Origin: Balneolaceae bacterium | GTDB lineage: Bacteria > Bacteroidota > Rhodothermia > Balneolales > Balneolaceae | DNA: 64,000 nucleotides | Direction of reading: 5' to 3' | Assembly: GCA_007694095.1 (NCBI GenBank) | Contig: RECI01000127.1 | Coordinates: forward strand, 1-64,000 | Shown here: piece by piece, positions 1 to 9,294 of the stretch | Numbering within the stretch: position 1 is the first letter of the stretch | Layout: every line of letters begins with the position of its first letter | Position numbers and translations under genes: made by a program | The notes under the pieces: generated by a model | Databases searched by the model: none | The model's input: only the letters and a program-made list of their open reading frames with translations | Told to the model about the DNA's origin: nothing

Positions 1-644
1 CCTGCTGCCACAACAAGTATGTCGGCAGCTATGGTATGGGTTGTTAAATCTTTGGTAAATTTGTGGCAGATGGTGGTTGTAGCCTTGCCTGTTGTGTTTT
101 CACGCGAAAGCATAATGGCCATTGGTGATCCTACAATGTTGCTGGCGCCAACCACAACCGCATGTTTACTTTTTACCTGGATGCTGTAAAATTGAAATAG
201 CTCAAATATCCCGGCTGGTGTGCAGGAACGAAATGTGGGCTGGTCTACCGTAAGCCGGCCAACATTCATCGGATGAAAACCATCCACATCTTTACGGTGG
301 TCAATACTTTCAATCACATCATGTGATGACAGGTGCGAAGGGAGTGGCAGCTGCACAAGTATGCCATCGATTGAATCGTTTTTGTTAAATGAACGGATCG
401 CAGCTTTAAGTTCTCTTGCTGAAACAGTATCGGGCAGATGTGTGGTGTCAGTATCAATCCCCACTTGTTTACAGGCTCGTGTTTTGGCACCGATATATGT
501 GGCTGATGCCGGATCGTTTCCCACCTGCACCACTTTCAGAAAGGGTCGTCGGTTACCGGCACTCACCCAGTTTTCCACGTCCTCCTTCAAAAGGTTCATG
601 GTAATATCCGCCACTTTTTTGCCATCAATCAGTTTTGCACTCAT
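1..644 (-). CDS. folD: Bifunctional methylenetetrahydrofolate dehydrogenase/cyclohydrolase FolD, 3' end cut by window
   Basis: Reverse-strand translation from ATG at 644 gives MSAKLIDGKKVADITMNLLKEDVENW...PFLKVVQVGNDPASATYIGAKTRAC...DGILVQLPLP...KDVDGFHPMNVGRL...VVVGASNIVGSPMAIML, FolD signatures. Not in the ORF track because it runs off the edge. Confidence 0.95.
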   Translation of the reverse strand, partial: MSAKLIDGKKVADITMNLLKEDVENWVSAGNRRPFLKVVQVGNDPASATYIGAKTRACKQVGIDTDTTHLPDTVSARELKAAIRSFNKNDSIDGILVQLPLPSHLSSHDVIESIDHRKDVDGFHPMNVGRLTVDQPTFRSCTPAGIFELFQFYSIQVKSKHAVVVGASNIVGSPMAIMLSRENTTGKATTTICHKFTKDLTTHTIAADILVVAA

Positions 645-778
645 CCTTATATTTTTTGGGAATTGGGATTTGGAATTTGATTTTTTCGGGTATTTGATCA
701 AAAAATATTTTCAGAATCTAACCTCTTTATCCATAATAATGGACAACTAATCAGCACTTCAAATGTTGAAGCCATTAC

Positions 779-2149
779 CTATCTTTCAATATCGTACTTT
801 TTCATTTTGTTATAGATGTGGCTTCGCTGGATGTTAATGGCATCGGCTGTTGCCGAGATATTCCAGTCAAATTTTTCCAGCTTTTTTATCAGGAAAAGGC
901 GTTCTGCTTCTTCTTTATACTCATGAAATGAGTCGGTTTCATCAATCAGTTTACCAAGTAATTCCGTTGGTTTTTTCTTCTGCTGAACAAATTTTTGCAC
1001 GTCTTTTGCCATAATTTCGTCTTCCGGCGACAAAAGTGCCAGGCGTTCCACTGCATTTTGCAACTCCCTGATATTGCCGGGCCAGTCCTGCTTTTTTAAT
1101 TCGTTTAGTGCGTCATTTGAAAAAACTTTGCCTGAAAAAATGATTTCCCGTTCTCTGAGCCGGGCCAGGAACCATTCTGCCAGGAGGGCGATATCATCCT
1201 GACGTTCACGAAGCGGTGGCAAATGTATGGGTATTACATTAAGCCGGTGGTAAAGGTCTTCCCTGAAATTTCCTTCTTCAATTTCAAGGGGTAAATCTTT
1301 ATTCGTCGCGGCAAGCACTCGTACATCCACTGTAATACGTTCGTTACCGCCAACCCTCACAATCTGGTTTTCCTGTAAAGCACGAAGTACTTTAGCCTGG
1401 GATTCAGCACTCATATCCCCAATTTCATCCAAAAACAGAGTACCACCGTCTGCCTGTTCAAATTTCCCGATTCTTTGTGCTGAGGCGCCTGTAAACGCTC
1501 CTTTTTCATGGCCGAATAACTCACTTTCCAATAATTCCGATGGTATTGCTGCACAATTCACATCTACAAACTTCTTTGAAGCACGGCCGCTGTTGTTATG
1601 GATGGCTCTCGCTACCAGTTCTTTACCTGTGCCATTGTCCCCGGTAATAAGCACTCGGCTGCTGGTCATAGCCACTTTTTCGATCAGCTTTTTGATGTTC
1701 ACAATAGCCGGGCTATTCCCGATAATATCTGTATTCCCATGCAATTCCGTACGAATCTGCCTGTTCTCTTTGATAAGTTCACTGCTTTTTAAGCCGTTAC
1801 GGATACTCACAAGAAGCCGGTTAAGGTCGGGTGGCTTTTCAAGGAAATCGAACGCACCTATTTTGGTCGCTTCAACTGCAATTTTGATATTTCCATGGCC
1901 GGATATCATAATTACCGGAAGTTCTGGTTTACTCTCTTTGATTTTTTCCAGAACTTCGATGCCGTCCATTCCCCGCATTTTGATATCAAGCATCACAAGG
2001 TCAGGATTTTCTTTCTCAATGGCCTGAAGCGCCTGTTCACCGTTTTCTGCCTCGATAACTGAGTAATTTTCAAATTCAAGTATCTCTCTCAGGGCGTTAC
2101 GGATGCTTTTTTCATCATCCGTTATCAAAATTTTTTCTTTTTTACCCAT
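779..2149 (-). CDS. Sigma-54 dependent response regulator (NtrC/AtoC family: receiver, AAA+, Fis-type HTH)
   Basis: Receiver domain (ILITDDEKSIRNAL, DLVMLDIKMRGMDG), GAFTGA loop (HEKGAFTGASAQRIGKFEQADGGTLFLDEIGD), C-terminal HTH. Confidence 0.95.
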   Translation of the reverse strand: MGKKEKILITDDEKSIRNALREILEFENYSVIEAENGEQALQAIEKENPDLVMLDIKMRGMDGIEVLEKIKESKPELPVIMISGHGNIKIAVEATKIGAFDFLEKPPDLNRLLVSIRNGLKSSELIKENRQIRTELHGNTDIIGNSPAIVNIKKLIEKVAMTSSRVLITGDNGTGKELVARAIHNNSGRASKKFVDVNCAAIPSELLESELFGHEKGAFTGASAQRIGKFEQADGGTLFLDEIGDMSAESQAKVLRALQENQIVRVGGNERITVDVRVLAATNKDLPLEIEEGNFREDLYHRLNVIPIHLPPLRERQDDIALLAEWFLARLREREIIFSGKVFSNDALNELKKQDWPGNIRELQNAVERLALLSPEDEIMAKDVQKFVQQKKKPTELLGKLIDETDSFHEYKEEAERLFLIKKLEKFDWNISATADAINIQRSHIYNKMKKYDIER

Positions 2150-2189
2150 CTGCCTTTTAAAAAAATATTATCCCGTTCAAAAATAATGT

Positions 2190-3656
2190 TTAATAGCTGC
2201 TGTACAGGTATTCAAGTATACGCTGGTGAATAAAATCAACATGGGAGGTTTGAGCTGTGTAGTTGTTGGTAATAATGCTAACCACAAGCCGGTTACCGGT
2301 TTCTGTATCAAGATAACCTGATAGAGCACGTACACCTGAAACAAAACCTGTTTTGCCATAGAAATTTTCACTGATTCTGCTTCCCCTGAAACGATGGCTC
2401 AGTGTCCCGCTCACACCACCTACTGCAAGCGAACTGAACAAATGAGGGAAAAAAGCTTTCTGCTGAACATTGACCAGGTATTGATTCAGGTCGCCTGCAT
2501 TCAGCAATGTGGCTGGGGCCATTCCCGAACCGTCTCGCAATCTCACTGCCGTGGTATCAAAACCCATCCCGCTCATAAATTCTTTTACTACCTGTAAACC
2601 GAGTTCTGTGGTTCCCTGCACGTTATAAACATTTGACCCGAGTTTTTTTACAAGCATTTCAGTAAAAAAATTATCGCTCTCTTTATTCAGGTGCTCTATC
2701 ATTTTATACAATGGTTCAGATAAATGGGTATTCAGTTTTAGAAGCCCGCGTTCACTCCAGGAATAGTAGTCGCTGTCGATAAAAATACCACCAGAAATCT
2801 CCATGCCCCGCAGTTCCATATATCGATAAAATGTATCCATAAAATACAATGACGGCGCTGTTACCGTCAAAGGTTCAGTTTCATAGTAACCTTGTGGAAG
2901 CGTACTGCGAAGAATGATCGTATTTGTTCCCAGTTCTCTTCTGTACGACTCGTTAAACCGTGTTCCTGCCGGAGTGATTGTTTGTTCATTGATAAACTCA
3001 ACAAAAGGTGTGTTGAACGGTGACCATTCGATCCGGGGCCTTGACCCAATACGGCCTGTTGCACTTACTTCAAGGTCAACAACATTTGAATTGAATGAAA
3101 GTGCACTGATTTCAGGGGCATAATAGTAGGTTAGGTCATCCCATTCCCATCCTTTTGGGTATGGTACATCATCAAAAAGACCATCAAACCCAATCAGGTT
3201 CCCGTCAATAACTTTGATACCGGCATTAAATAACATAGTAGTCCATTTTTCAAAGAGAAAAAGCTTATCTCCATTCGAAAAAATACCGCTGATGGTTGGA
3301 TCACCTGAACCTTTAACAATAATGTCACCAACCCACGTACTATCTGTTTGTCTGCCACGGCCATAAAGAGTGGTTTCGAAACGGTATTGCGGTCCAAGGC
3401 GCTCCAACAAGGCACCTGAAGTGACGATCTTGAGGTTTGAGGCGGGGCGTATAAGTTTATCACCGTTCAGGTTCTGCAGTACCCGGCCGGATGAATCGCG
3501 CACCTGCACAGCCCAGAAAGCATTGGATGCCCTTGAGTTGTTTATCAGCTGGCTGATTTCCGGTGAAATCTGGGCATAAACAACACTGTGGGGAAACAGC
3601 ACACCACCACATATCAAGAAAATAAAAATAAGGAAAACAACCTTATAAATCTTCAT
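2190..3656 (-). CDS. dacB: D-alanyl-D-alanine carboxypeptidase/endopeptidase (PBP4, DacB-like)
   Basis: S13-family pattern: RPASNLKIVTSGALLERLGPQYRFET, VKGSGDPTISG, YGKTGFVSGVRALSGYL; signal peptide. Confidence 0.9.
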   Translation of the reverse strand: MKIYKVVFLIFIFLICGGVLFPHSVVYAQISPEISQLINNSRASNAFWAVQVRDSSGRVLQNLNGDKLIRPASNLKIVTSGALLERLGPQYRFETTLYGRGRQTDSTWVGDIIVKGSGDPTISGIFSNGDKLFLFEKWTTMLFNAGIKVIDGNLIGFDGLFDDVPYPKGWEWDDLTYYYAPEISALSFNSNVVDLEVSATGRIGSRPRIEWSPFNTPFVEFINEQTITPAGTRFNESYRRELGTNTIILRSTLPQGYYETEPLTVTAPSLYFMDTFYRYMELRGMEISGGIFIDSDYYSWSERGLLKLNTHLSEPLYKMIEHLNKESDNFFTEMLVKKLGSNVYNVQGTTELGLQVVKEFMSGMGFDTTAVRLRDGSGMAPATLLNAGDLNQYLVNVQQKAFFPHLFSSLAVGGVSGTLSHRFRGSRISENFYGKTGFVSGVRALSGYLDTETGNRLVVSIITNNYTAQTSHVDFIHQRILEYLYSSY

Positions 3657-3666
3657 AGATTTATGA

Positions 3667-4137
3667 TCAGTTACCGAAATATCTCACTTCTTCTTGATGA
3701 AAAGCTTCATAGATTTCATCAGGAGTTTCACATTGCGTCAGGGATTCTCTGAAAGATGTACTATTCATCAGTCTGGAGATTCTACTCAACAATTTAATAT
3801 GTGTACTATTTTTCTTTTCAGGTCCTACCAGAAGAAAAACCATTGTTACCGGCTTTCCATCAATGGAATCAAAATCGATTGGGTCTTTTAAAGTGGCAAA
3901 ACCAGCATAATTATGTTCAATTGAAGCAACTTTTCCATGAGGTATTGCCAGGTTTTTTCCAACTCCCGTTGACATAATTTTCTCTCTTTCAAAAACCGCC
4001 TGGCGAATATCTTCGAGCTGATCACTATTTACCTGGTTTTTTAACAGGTCTATGATACTATTGATAAGATCATTTTTATCTTTCACATTCAAATTAGCTA
4101 AAATAGCCGATTTGTCAAGTAGAGAATAGAGATTCAT
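3667..4137 (-). CDS. PTS IIA (nitrogen-type, PtsN-like) domain protein
   Basis: EIIA-Ntr/fructose IIA pattern: REKIMSTGVGKNLAIPHGKV... and VFLLVGPEKKNSTHIKLLSRISRLM. ORF extends to 4173; the internal ATG at 4137 (MNLYSLLDKS) is more likely the start. Confidence 0.85.
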   Translation of the reverse strand: MNLYSLLDKSAILANLNVKDKNDLINSIIDLLKNQVNSDQLEDIRQAVFEREKIMSTGVGKNLAIPHGKVASIEHNYAGFATLKDPIDFDSIDGKPVTMVFLLVGPEKKNSTHIKLLSRISRLMNSTSFRESLTQCETPDEIYEAFHQEEVRYFGN

Positions 4138-4330
4138 AAAGCAAATAAAATCTGGTTTTAAAAGAATTAACAAGAATAAAGCACTAAAATTCTTTCGGTT
4201 TAAATGTAAGCATCATATCAATTAAAAGCCGTATTTGATTTATCAAGAATGATGACATTCATTTGTTTTATCTTAATCAAGTTATTACAACTTGCTCTTT
4301 CAAACGATAAGAACTATTTACAGCCGTATC

Positions 4331-6316
4331 ATGCGTCTCATTCTCAGTATTTTCTTTTCATTTTGTAGTGTTTCCTTATTATTTGCACAAATTTCAGTTG
4401 AACTCGACAGTATCATGGTAACAGCTACGCGTATTACTACAGAAATATCAGAAAGTGGTAAACACGTCTCTGTATTAACCCGTGAGGACATTGAAAACAT
4501 GCCTGTCACCTCGGTGGATGAACTACTGAGATCGCTGACGGGCGTTAATATAAACGCACGGCAAAGCTTTGGCGTTCAGTCTGATGTGGGAATCCGGGGC
4601 AGTACCTACTCACAGGTGCTTTTTATGCTGGATAATGTTCCTCTGAATGATCCGCTTACCGCCCACTTTAACACTAATATTCCTGTTTCCCTGTCTGAAA
4701 TCGGCCAGATTGAGCTGATCCGTGGTCCTGCCAGCACATCATTTGGAGCCGATGCTGTGGGTGGGGTGGTTCATATCAAAACCAATATGTACCTTCAGCG
4801 TGAACTGGATACAGGCAGTGAACGCGGGATCTCAATAGCAAATTTTGATATTGCCGGTGGCCAGCATAATCTTCTGATGACAGATGCCACCCTGGCTATG
4901 CAGGCTAATCGATGGCGTTTCAGCACTTCGGCAAGGGTAAGCCGTTCAGATGGTGAAACCTATCAAAACCCGGGGTTTGCGGCAGGCGTATCGTCGCAGC
5001 CCGAGTATAACACCTATTTTGACCTGTTCAATATCAGCGCGGCTGTTTCATACCGGTTCAGCGACAGGTTAAGCGGGTATGTGCGCGGAGGATTCGATCA
5101 GCGTGATTTTAATGCCCGTTATTTTTATACCCGAAGCATTTTTGACGAATCGGTTGAGGAAATCCAGAGTCGTTGGCTTCTTTCAGCATTCACATACAGC
5201 CATGGAAGTAACCGAACTGAAATCAACGCTTCATACAGAAGTGTGAATGATATTTTTACCTTTAATTCTGATATTGCCCCGGTAAACGAACACACAACCG
5301 GGCAATTATTCCTAAACCTTTCGCACCAAATCGAACTGGCAGGTGAAAGCAGTAGATTCAGGTATGTGCGCCTCATGGGTGGTGCCCAGTACCTCGACAA
5401 AAATATTGAAAGCACCGACCGGGGCGACCATCGCGATGGTATGGGAGGTATTTACGCCATCGGGACCGCAAGCTGGATCAATGGTCTCAGCATCACATCA
5501 AGCCTGCGCCTGCAGTTCGATTCTGCCGGACAGGCCGATTTACTGCCCCAGGTCAGTGCAGCCTATAACCTGCAAAACCTGATCTTCCGGAGCTCTGTGG
5601 GGCGTGCTGTTCGTGTGGGTGATTTTACCGAGCGTTATATTTCTTCAGCCATACCGAACCTCACCCCGCTGCGTAATATCGGCAACCCCGACCTGCAACC
5701 GGAAAAATCCACCACAATTGACCTCGGGATTGACTGGCGTCCGGCCCGGAATTTACGGCTTTCACCCACTGTTTTTTACAGATCTTCGAGCAACCTGATC
5801 GATTACACCCTCACAAACGCTGACAACATCCCAAATGCCGCGAACCTTCTGCCAGGTGAAAATTATTTTTATGCTCAAAATATCAGCAGCAGCAGTACGA
5901 GCGGAATTGAACTGATGGGAAACGGAAATTTCCGGATTCCGGCAGGAACTGGAATTTCCCTGCAAGGGGGATACACATACATCCGCACCACCAGCGACCA
6001 GGAAACCGTTTCGAGATATATCGCCAACCATCCATCTCACCAGGTGAGTGCCGGAATTCAAATTACCCATTCCTGGCTTTCTGTATATTCCCAGTCGGAG
6101 TATAATGTACGTTCTCCTGAAGCGGAAATGCTGGTGGATGGAGTAGTCCCTTCATCCTATTTTATCACAAATCTTAGGATTACGATCTCTCCTGCTCAAT
6201 CAGGAGTAAAATTATATACCCGGATAATGAATGTAACAGATACAAAATACCAGGAAATCCTCGGTGCACCGATGCCTGGCCGCTGGATTATGGCAGGCGT
6301 GCAGTTGAGTTTATGA
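4331..6316 (+). CDS. TonB-dependent outer-membrane receptor (BtuB-like size)
   Basis: Signal peptide MRLILSIFFSFCSVSLLFAQ, TonB box-like DSIMVTATR, plug domain (IELIRGPASTSFGADAVGGVVHI), C-terminal barrel. ORF track start at 4292; ATG 4331 preferred. Confidence 0.92.
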   Translation: MRLILSIFFSFCSVSLLFAQISVELDSIMVTATRITTEISESGKHVSVLTREDIENMPVTSVDELLRSLTGVNINARQSFGVQSDVGIRGSTYSQVLFMLDNVPLNDPLTAHFNTNIPVSLSEIGQIELIRGPASTSFGADAVGGVVHIKTNMYLQRELDTGSERGISIANFDIAGGQHNLLMTDATLAMQANRWRFSTSARVSRSDGETYQNPGFAAGVSSQPEYNTYFDLFNISAAVSYRFSDRLSGYVRGGFDQRDFNARYFYTRSIFDESVEEIQSRWLLSAFTYSHGSNRTEINASYRSVNDIFTFNSDIAPVNEHTTGQLFLNLSHQIELAGESSRFRYVRLMGGAQYLDKNIESTDRGDHRDGMGGIYAIGTASWINGLSITSSLRLQFDSAGQADLLPQVSAAYNLQNLIFRSSVGRAVRVGDFTERYISSAIPNLTPLRNIGNPDLQPEKSTTIDLGIDWRPARNLRLSPTVFYRSSSNLIDYTLTNADNIPNAANLLPGENYFYAQNISSSSTSGIELMGNGNFRIPAGTGISLQGGYTYIRTTSDQETVSRYIANHPSHQVSAGIQITHSWLSVYSQSEYNVRSPEAEMLVDGVVPSSYFITNLRITISPAQSGVKLYTRIMNVTDTKYQEILGAPMPGRWIMAGVQLSL

Positions 6317-6350
6317 TATCGCATATCTAAGACCTGTCAGCACCGCAGCG

Positions 6351-6425
6351 AAGCAAGGCTCTGACAGCGTCGCGCTATGGACGGCCTCACCACACCAAAG
6401 CAAGGCTCTGACAGCGTCGCGCTAT
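6351..6425. repeat. Direct repeat, 28 bp x2 (AAGCAAGGCTCTGACAGCGTCGCGCTAT), copies at 6351-6378 and 6398-6425
   Basis: Identical 28-mers, 47 bp apart start to start, GC-richer than surroundings. Confidence 0.95.
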
Positions 6426-6595
6426 TGTCATTTCATCGAATCGCATTCCAACACTTCCATTATTCTTCGATAGCTCAATCGGATTTCTTTACCTAACCTA
6501 ATCAGAAGAGAGATCTTAAATCGGGTAATTTGATATCCTCTCCGGCTTACGTTTTAAAAATTTGCCACTTTTGAGAATCTTTATCACTTTTCGGT

Positions 6596-7879
6596 ATGGG
6601 ATTCTTTATACGTAAAGCATTTAAAGCGGGGCCGGTACGATTTAATTTGTCGAAAGGTGGGATTGGGGTATCTGCCGGAATTACAGGGGCGAGAATCGGA
6701 TTGAACCGACGCGGTGCTTATGTTTATGGCGGGCGGCACGGACTTTATTACCGCGAACAATTAACCAGTGGCAGAAGAAACCGCCGTTCGAAGCAGTTGC
6801 AGCCAGCCGGTGTGAATAGCAAGGGTGGAGCTGCCGATATTTTTGTGGATACCGGGTCAACATACCCTACAATTTATAGCGGATTAAAAACACACCCTTT
6901 GCCAGATTTAAAGGATCGGCCACACTGGTCGCGGAATATATTATTGTGGCTGATTGTGGTTTTTGTGGCCGTTTTCTCGGTCATTGAACATTACCTGCTG
7001 CTACTGGGGCTCTCTTTTGCAGGTTTCGGGGTTCTTTTATTCAGCGTATATCGTGACCAAAAATGGAGGAAAAAGGGTCAGGCTATGATAGAATCCATAA
7101 CTAAAATATTTGAAGAATCACCCGTTAAAGTAAATATTGACACCATACGGAGCTTTACCAAAAACGCACCGGAAGCATATACCGAACGCTTTATGCCCGA
7201 TCTCTACTCTGTACTCCTGCAGATTGCCGTTGAAAAACCGGATGATGCCCATATAAACAAATTCAACCAGATAGAAAATATGTTACCTGTTTCGTCGGAA
7301 TTTGCCGCTCAAACCAAACGCGCACTTCTTTCTCAACATCTTGATGCCGTTCTGGAAGATCATCTTCTCAGTAAAGATGAGGAACAGGAGATTCGGGCAT
7401 TGATCAATAAACTGAACCTTCCTGAAGATTTTGCAAAAGAGGAGTTTCGATATCTTAATCTTGCTTCTGCTATCCGGCATGAAATGCAAATGCCGCTCGC
7501 CAGCCGGCCGGCCTCCATCCCTCTGGTTCGCGGAGAAACCTGTTATGCGGAATTTAAAAACACCCGGCTTCTCGAAGAGAGAGTGCTTAGCCGGTTCCAG
7601 CAAAACCGGGTTCAGTACCGTAAACTTGGCTATGAAGTTCAGCTGCAGGGTATACTAACACTTACCGACCGCCGGATGGTGATTACCGGCCGGGGCTCGC
7701 GAGAATACAGGCTGAACCGTATTGCCGACGTAATTACCGATCTCGAAGCCAATGTAATAGAGCTAATCCTGACAAACCGAAAAAATCCGGTATATCTAAG
7801 CCATCCCACGTCCATTTTGGTTTCAACTATTCTGGAGAGAATTATGACGAACGAGTTAATAAATAAATCTACAGACTAA
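6596..7879 (+). CDS. DUF4236 domain-containing membrane protein
   Basis: N-terminus MGFFIRKAFKAGPVRFNLSKGGIGVSAGITGARIGLNRRGAYVYGGRHGLYYR matches the DUF4236 pattern; two TM segments follow. Confidence 0.85.
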   Translation: MGFFIRKAFKAGPVRFNLSKGGIGVSAGITGARIGLNRRGAYVYGGRHGLYYREQLTSGRRNRRSKQLQPAGVNSKGGAADIFVDTGSTYPTIYSGLKTHPLPDLKDRPHWSRNILLWLIVVFVAVFSVIEHYLLLLGLSFAGFGVLLFSVYRDQKWRKKGQAMIESITKIFEESPVKVNIDTIRSFTKNAPEAYTERFMPDLYSVLLQIAVEKPDDAHINKFNQIENMLPVSSEFAAQTKRALLSQHLDAVLEDHLLSKDEEQEIRALINKLNLPEDFAKEEFRYLNLASAIRHEMQMPLASRPASIPLVRGETCYAEFKNTRLLEERVLSRFQQNRVQYRKLGYEVQLQGILTLTDRRMVITGRGSREYRLNRIADVITDLEANVIELILTNRKNPVYLSHPTSILVSTILERIMTNELINKSTD

Positions 7880-8508
7880 TTCTGGTTTTCAAGAGCAAAT
7901 TTTACAAGGCCTGTATTCGATTTGATATCCAGCTTTTTACGAATGTTTTTACGATGGGTATCAACTGTCAATTTACTGATGTTCAGAAAACCTGCGATTT
8001 GCTGTGATGTTTTCCCAACAGCAATAAGATCCAACACTTCCCATTCCCGTCTTGTAAGTTCGTTTTCAGGGTTTGTCTCTTCAGGATTCTTTAGCCAGCC
8101 GGAAATCGTTTTTTGGATTCCGGGACTGTAATATCTGCGATTAGCGGCAACCAAACGAATGGCTTTTAACAGTTCATTTACACCGGCTTTTTTGGGGATG
8201 TAGCCTTTTGCTCCACTTTTTAAAATTTCGACGATCTCTTCTTCTTCCTCAAACATGCTGAGAACAAGAACAGGAATTTCCGGAAAATTCTTTTTCAAAT
8301 ATCTTACAGCTGCAACCCCATCCATTCCCGGCATTCTTAAATCCGTAAGAATGATATCAGGCCTGTGAACCTCTGTCATCTTTATAAGATCAACTCCGTT
8401 ATTGGCCTCTGCAACAACCTGCATATCCTGCATACCGGCAAGAATTGAACGTAATCCGTCAAGAAAAATCTGATGGTCGTCAGCAATGATAATGGTCGTT
8501 TTTTTCAT
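7876..8508 (-). CDS. NarL/LuxR-family response regulator
   Basis: Receiver (IIIADDHQIFLDGL, DIILTDLRMPGMDG) plus LuxR HTH (LTRREWEVLDLIAVGKTSQQIAGFLNISKLTVDTHRKNIRKKL). Confidence 0.95.
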   Translation of the reverse strand: MKKTTIIIADDHQIFLDGLRSILAGMQDMQVVAEANNGVDLIKMTEVHRPDIILTDLRMPGMDGVAAVRYLKKNFPEIPVLVLSMFEEEEEIVEILKSGAKGYIPKKAGVNELLKAIRLVAANRRYYSPGIQKTISGWLKNPEETNPENELTRREWEVLDLIAVGKTSQQIAGFLNISKLTVDTHRKNIRKKLDIKSNTGLVKFALENQN

Positions 8509-8628
8509 CAGATATCCTCAGAATGATCCTCTCATTATTATTTCCAAGCGTTGTTTTTTCTTAAAAATTTCACACTCTCATCATTAATGGCAATCTATAA
8601 CCTCTTGATTCATCCAAATTGAAGCAGA

Positions 8629-9117
8629 TCAGAATCGCAATTCTCTCTCTTCATTTCCATAAATAACGATCCTGTATTCAAATTCATCTTTTACGGCAAA
8701 ATAACGGGCAGTGAATCCTATATCCAACTCTCTTATATTCTCTTCATCACCATCACACACATAAAAATCAGAATTCAGCAGACGAATTTCAGTAACGAAA
8801 TTTGCCTCTTCAACCGTGAATATTAAACTATACCCTGCAGCCAAAGGTAACGCGTCGTCAAATATGTTCCAAAATACCTGGCCGCTGGTAACAGATTCAG
8901 CAAAATAAAATATATTGTCATTATTATTATTTATTTCTACTCTGACGCGAATGTCTGGCCACGTCGGACTGAAATGATCGTCAAAAAATCTTAAGCTTAA
9001 CATGAGCTGGGTATCTACTGCAGCAAAATGAGCTTCCATTGCACTTTTACTGTCGGAACACGACTGGAGGCTAAAAGCCAACGATGCCCCAAGCAGAAAT
9101 AGAATTATTTTTTTCAT
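8629..9117 (-). CDS. Small lipoprotein, uncharacterised
   Basis: ATG at 9117 gives MKKIILFLLGASLAFSLQSCSDSKSAMEAHF, a lipobox signal. ORF track start at 9243 is likely too far upstream. Confidence 0.75.
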   Translation of the reverse strand: MKKIILFLLGASLAFSLQSCSDSKSAMEAHFAAVDTQLMLSLRFFDDHFSPTWPDIRVRVEINNNNDNIFYFAESVTSGQVFWNIFDDALPLAAGYSLIFTVEEANFVTEIRLLNSDFYVCDGDEENIRELDIGFTARYFAVKDEFEYRIVIYGNEERELRF

Positions 9118-9249
9118 GATTCCGGGATTTGAGTTATTGGTTATCGATAGTGTATGATACCTGGCCTGTATTAAACGACCTTTTATACACATCACAGGAA
9201 TAACCGGATCTTCCTTCTTATAAAATATACCTGGTCTGAACATTTCTGT

Positions 9250-9267
9250 ATACCTACAAACAGGTAT
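9250..9267. promoter_or_regulatory. Inverted repeat ATACCT-ACAAAC-AGGTAT, candidate response-regulator site
   Basis: 6-bp perfect arms with 6-bp spacer; same arms and spacing as the site at 14325-14342. Further ATACCT half-sites at 9157-9162 and 9227-9232. Confidence 0.5.
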
Positions 9268-9294
9268 TTTTTTGTTTTCAGGTGTTTACTTTTG

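Noticed and set aside
7871-7880. Convergent 4-bp stop-codon overlap of DUF4236 and response-regulator genes
   Set aside because: Real (TAA and TAG share CTAA) but common in compact genomes; not informative alone.
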